A DNA stretch of 5,972 nucleotides from an uncultured Ruminococcus sp. (GTDB lineage: Bacteria; Bacillota; Clostridia; Oscillospirales; Ruminococcaceae). Shown here piece after piece: positions 4,896-5,972 of this stretch (the first letter of the stretch is position 1; each line of letters starts with the position of its first letter). Location of the stretch: contig CAMVIL010000093.1 in the NCBI GenBank assembly GCA_947167535.1, positions 1 through 5,972 on the forward strand. The letters are read 5' to 3'. Under the pieces are notes generated by a model. It was not told the DNA's origin. It did no database searches and saw only the letters and a list, made by a program, of their open reading frames with translations. Both the position numbers and the translations under genes were made by a program.

Positions 4896-5972
4896 ATGTT
4901 CAGAAAAATAATACTTATCATCATGATAATGCTCCTGTCGGCAAATGTGTTTTTGCTGCCAAGCTTCGCGGATTCTGACGAGACTGCCGACAGCTCCCTC
5001 GACAGCTACGCCGCCGAAATAAGCGGCAGACTCAGCGAAGCCATAGACGATGACACTAAAGAGATTATGACCGAAAACGGAGTAGACGGCTCGGACATAG
5101 GCGGACTCGGCGTTGATACCCTGATATCCGCCGCTGTCAGGGAGTTTGCCGATTCCCTCGGCGCCCCGCTGCGGGTGCTGGCTCGGCTGACAGCTCTGCT
5201 TATAATAACTGCCGCCGCAAGAAGTCTCGCGCCTTCTGGCGGGCTGACCTCATCCTTCTCATTCGTGACTCTTATCGGCTGTATCACGATAGTCTATTCG
5301 AGTATATACTCTTCCTTTTCGGGAGTCTGCGATTACCTGCGCAGGCTGGGCGGCTTCATGATAGCCTACATACCGATCTACGCTTCGGTCAATGCCGCGT
5401 CGGGCGGGATAGTCTCCGGCGGCGGATACTATGCCTCGGCACTCTGGGTCTGCGAGATAATCGCTCTGGCCGCCGACAGGATCATAATGCCGCTGCTGAG
5501 CGTGCTCCTCGCGGTGTCATTTACAGCTGCTATCAACCCGGAGATGCGTTTTTCTGCCGCAGCTGAGTCGATGAAAAACGCCGTAAGGATAACCCTCACC
5601 GCACTAATGACCGTTTTCTCGGGACTTATTTCAATAAAGAGCTTCGCGGCCGCCGCCGTCGATAATGCAGCCGCAAGGGCTGTGAGATTCGGTGCGTCCA
5701 GCTTTATCCCGATAATAGGCGGCTCTGTCTCGGAAGCATATTCCACGGTTTCGGCAGGAGTCGGACTCATCCGCACGAGCGTCGGAACGCTGGGTATCGC
5801 GGTGATACTCTTCATGCTGCTCAAACCGCTGGTGACTCTGGTCACGATCAAGCTCACCCTCGACAGCGTCCGCATAATTTCCGACCTGCTTGGTATATCT
5901 GAGATCTCCGAACTGCTTCGCAGCGCCTGCTACGCAATGTCGGCGGCGATAAGCACGACCCTCTGCTTTTCA
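4896..5972 (+). CDS. spoIIIAE: Stage III sporulation protein AE, 3' end cut by window
   Basis: The frame runs from ATG 4896 to the right edge without a stop, giving 359 residues. The B. subtilis protein is about 399, so some 40 residues are missing. A signal peptide is evident at residues 1-25: a KK-like basic start, a hydrophobic core, then LPSFA before an acidic DSDE, with probable cleavage after A25. A polar region (26-90) is followed by about six to seven hydrophobic segments, near 94-112, 122-140, 152-168, 182-212, 231-249, 300-326 and 347-359. The stretch GASSFIPIIGGSVSEAYSTV (276-295) is the conserved SpoIIIAE signature between helices. SpoIIIAE is the large polytopic membrane protein of the SpoIIIA-SpoIIQ channel. 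It begins one base after the spoIIIAD stop with a short AGGTG site, so it is probably coupled to AD. spoIIIAF, AG and AH would be expected next, outside the window. Confidence 0.94.
   Translation, partial: MFRKIILIIMIMLLSANVFLLPSFADSDETADSSLDSYAAEISGRLSEAIDDDTKEIMTENGVDGSDIGGLGVDTLISAAVREFADSLGAPLRVLARLTALLIITAAARSLAPSGGLTSSFSFVTLIGCITIVYSSIYSSFSGVCDYLRRLGGFMIAYIPIYASVNAASGGIVSGGGYYASALWVCEIIALAADRIIMPLLSVLLAVSFTAAINPEMRFSAAAESMKNAVRITLTALMTVFSGLISIKSFAAAAVDNAAARAVRFGASSFIPIIGGSVSEAYSTVSAGVGLIRTSVGTLGIAVILFMLLKPLVTLVTIKLTLDSVRIISDLLGISEISELLRSACYAMSAAISTTLCFS

Noticed and set aside
5646..5664. GC-rich GCGGCCGCCGCCGTC run as a possible repeat
   Set aside because: It simply encodes a short alanine run in SpoIIIAE, in frame with its neighbours.
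5429..5875. 148-codon minus-strand open frame opposite spoIIIAE
   Set aside because: The plus-strand frame carries the SpoIIIAE signature and membrane helices. The reverse product is S/T/A-rich and featureless.

Overview
The window looks like a chromosomal segment from an endospore-forming Firmicute of class Clostridia, most like Ruminococcus/Oscillospiraceae. This is inferred from the spoIIIA genes, the strong AGGAG-type ribosome binding sites, a clostridial-style sigma-A promoter and a moderate GC content; no species can be named. Coding density is high. The only long non-coding stretch is the roughly 200-base divergent intergenic region.

Left half (1-2691, all minus strand): a three-gene operon read right to left. 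It comprises a MoxR-family AAA+ ATPase (1723-2691), a membrane-anchored DUF58 protein (520-1710) and the N-terminal 162 residues of a multi-pass membrane protein that runs off the left edge (1-486). By position the last is probably the transglutaminase-like partner that usually follows MoxR and DUF58. Gaps are short (12 and 33 bases), and an extended -10 sigma-A promoter sits upstream of moxR (2753-2781). The biochemical role of such operons is not firmly known; an envelope or chaperone-type role is usually proposed.

Middle (2692-2889): a divergent promoter region. The sigma-A-type promoter faces left. A candidate sporulation sigma-E promoter faces right (2823-2851) and lies 32 bases before the spoIIIAA ribosome binding site and start.

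Right half (2890-5972, plus strand): the first five genes of the spoIIIA operon, in the canonical order spoIIIAA, AB, AC, AD, AE. Neighbours overlap or nearly touch. spoIIIAE is cut by the right edge; AF, AG and AH would be expected beyond it. In Bacillus subtilis these proteins form the mother-cell half of the SpoIIIA-SpoIIQ channel ('feeding tube') across the forespore membranes: SpoIIIAA is the ATPase, AB and AC/AD/AE are membrane components, and AG/AH form rings. The channel is needed for late forespore sigma-G activity.

I found no mobile element, CRISPR array, tRNA, rRNA, riboswitch or clear intrinsic terminator. I also found no convincing undescribed system: both operons are of known type. 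The items most worth a second look are the back-to-back vegetative and sporulation promoters, a cysteine cluster in SpoIIIAD, and the degenerate metal-site region of the DUF58 protein.
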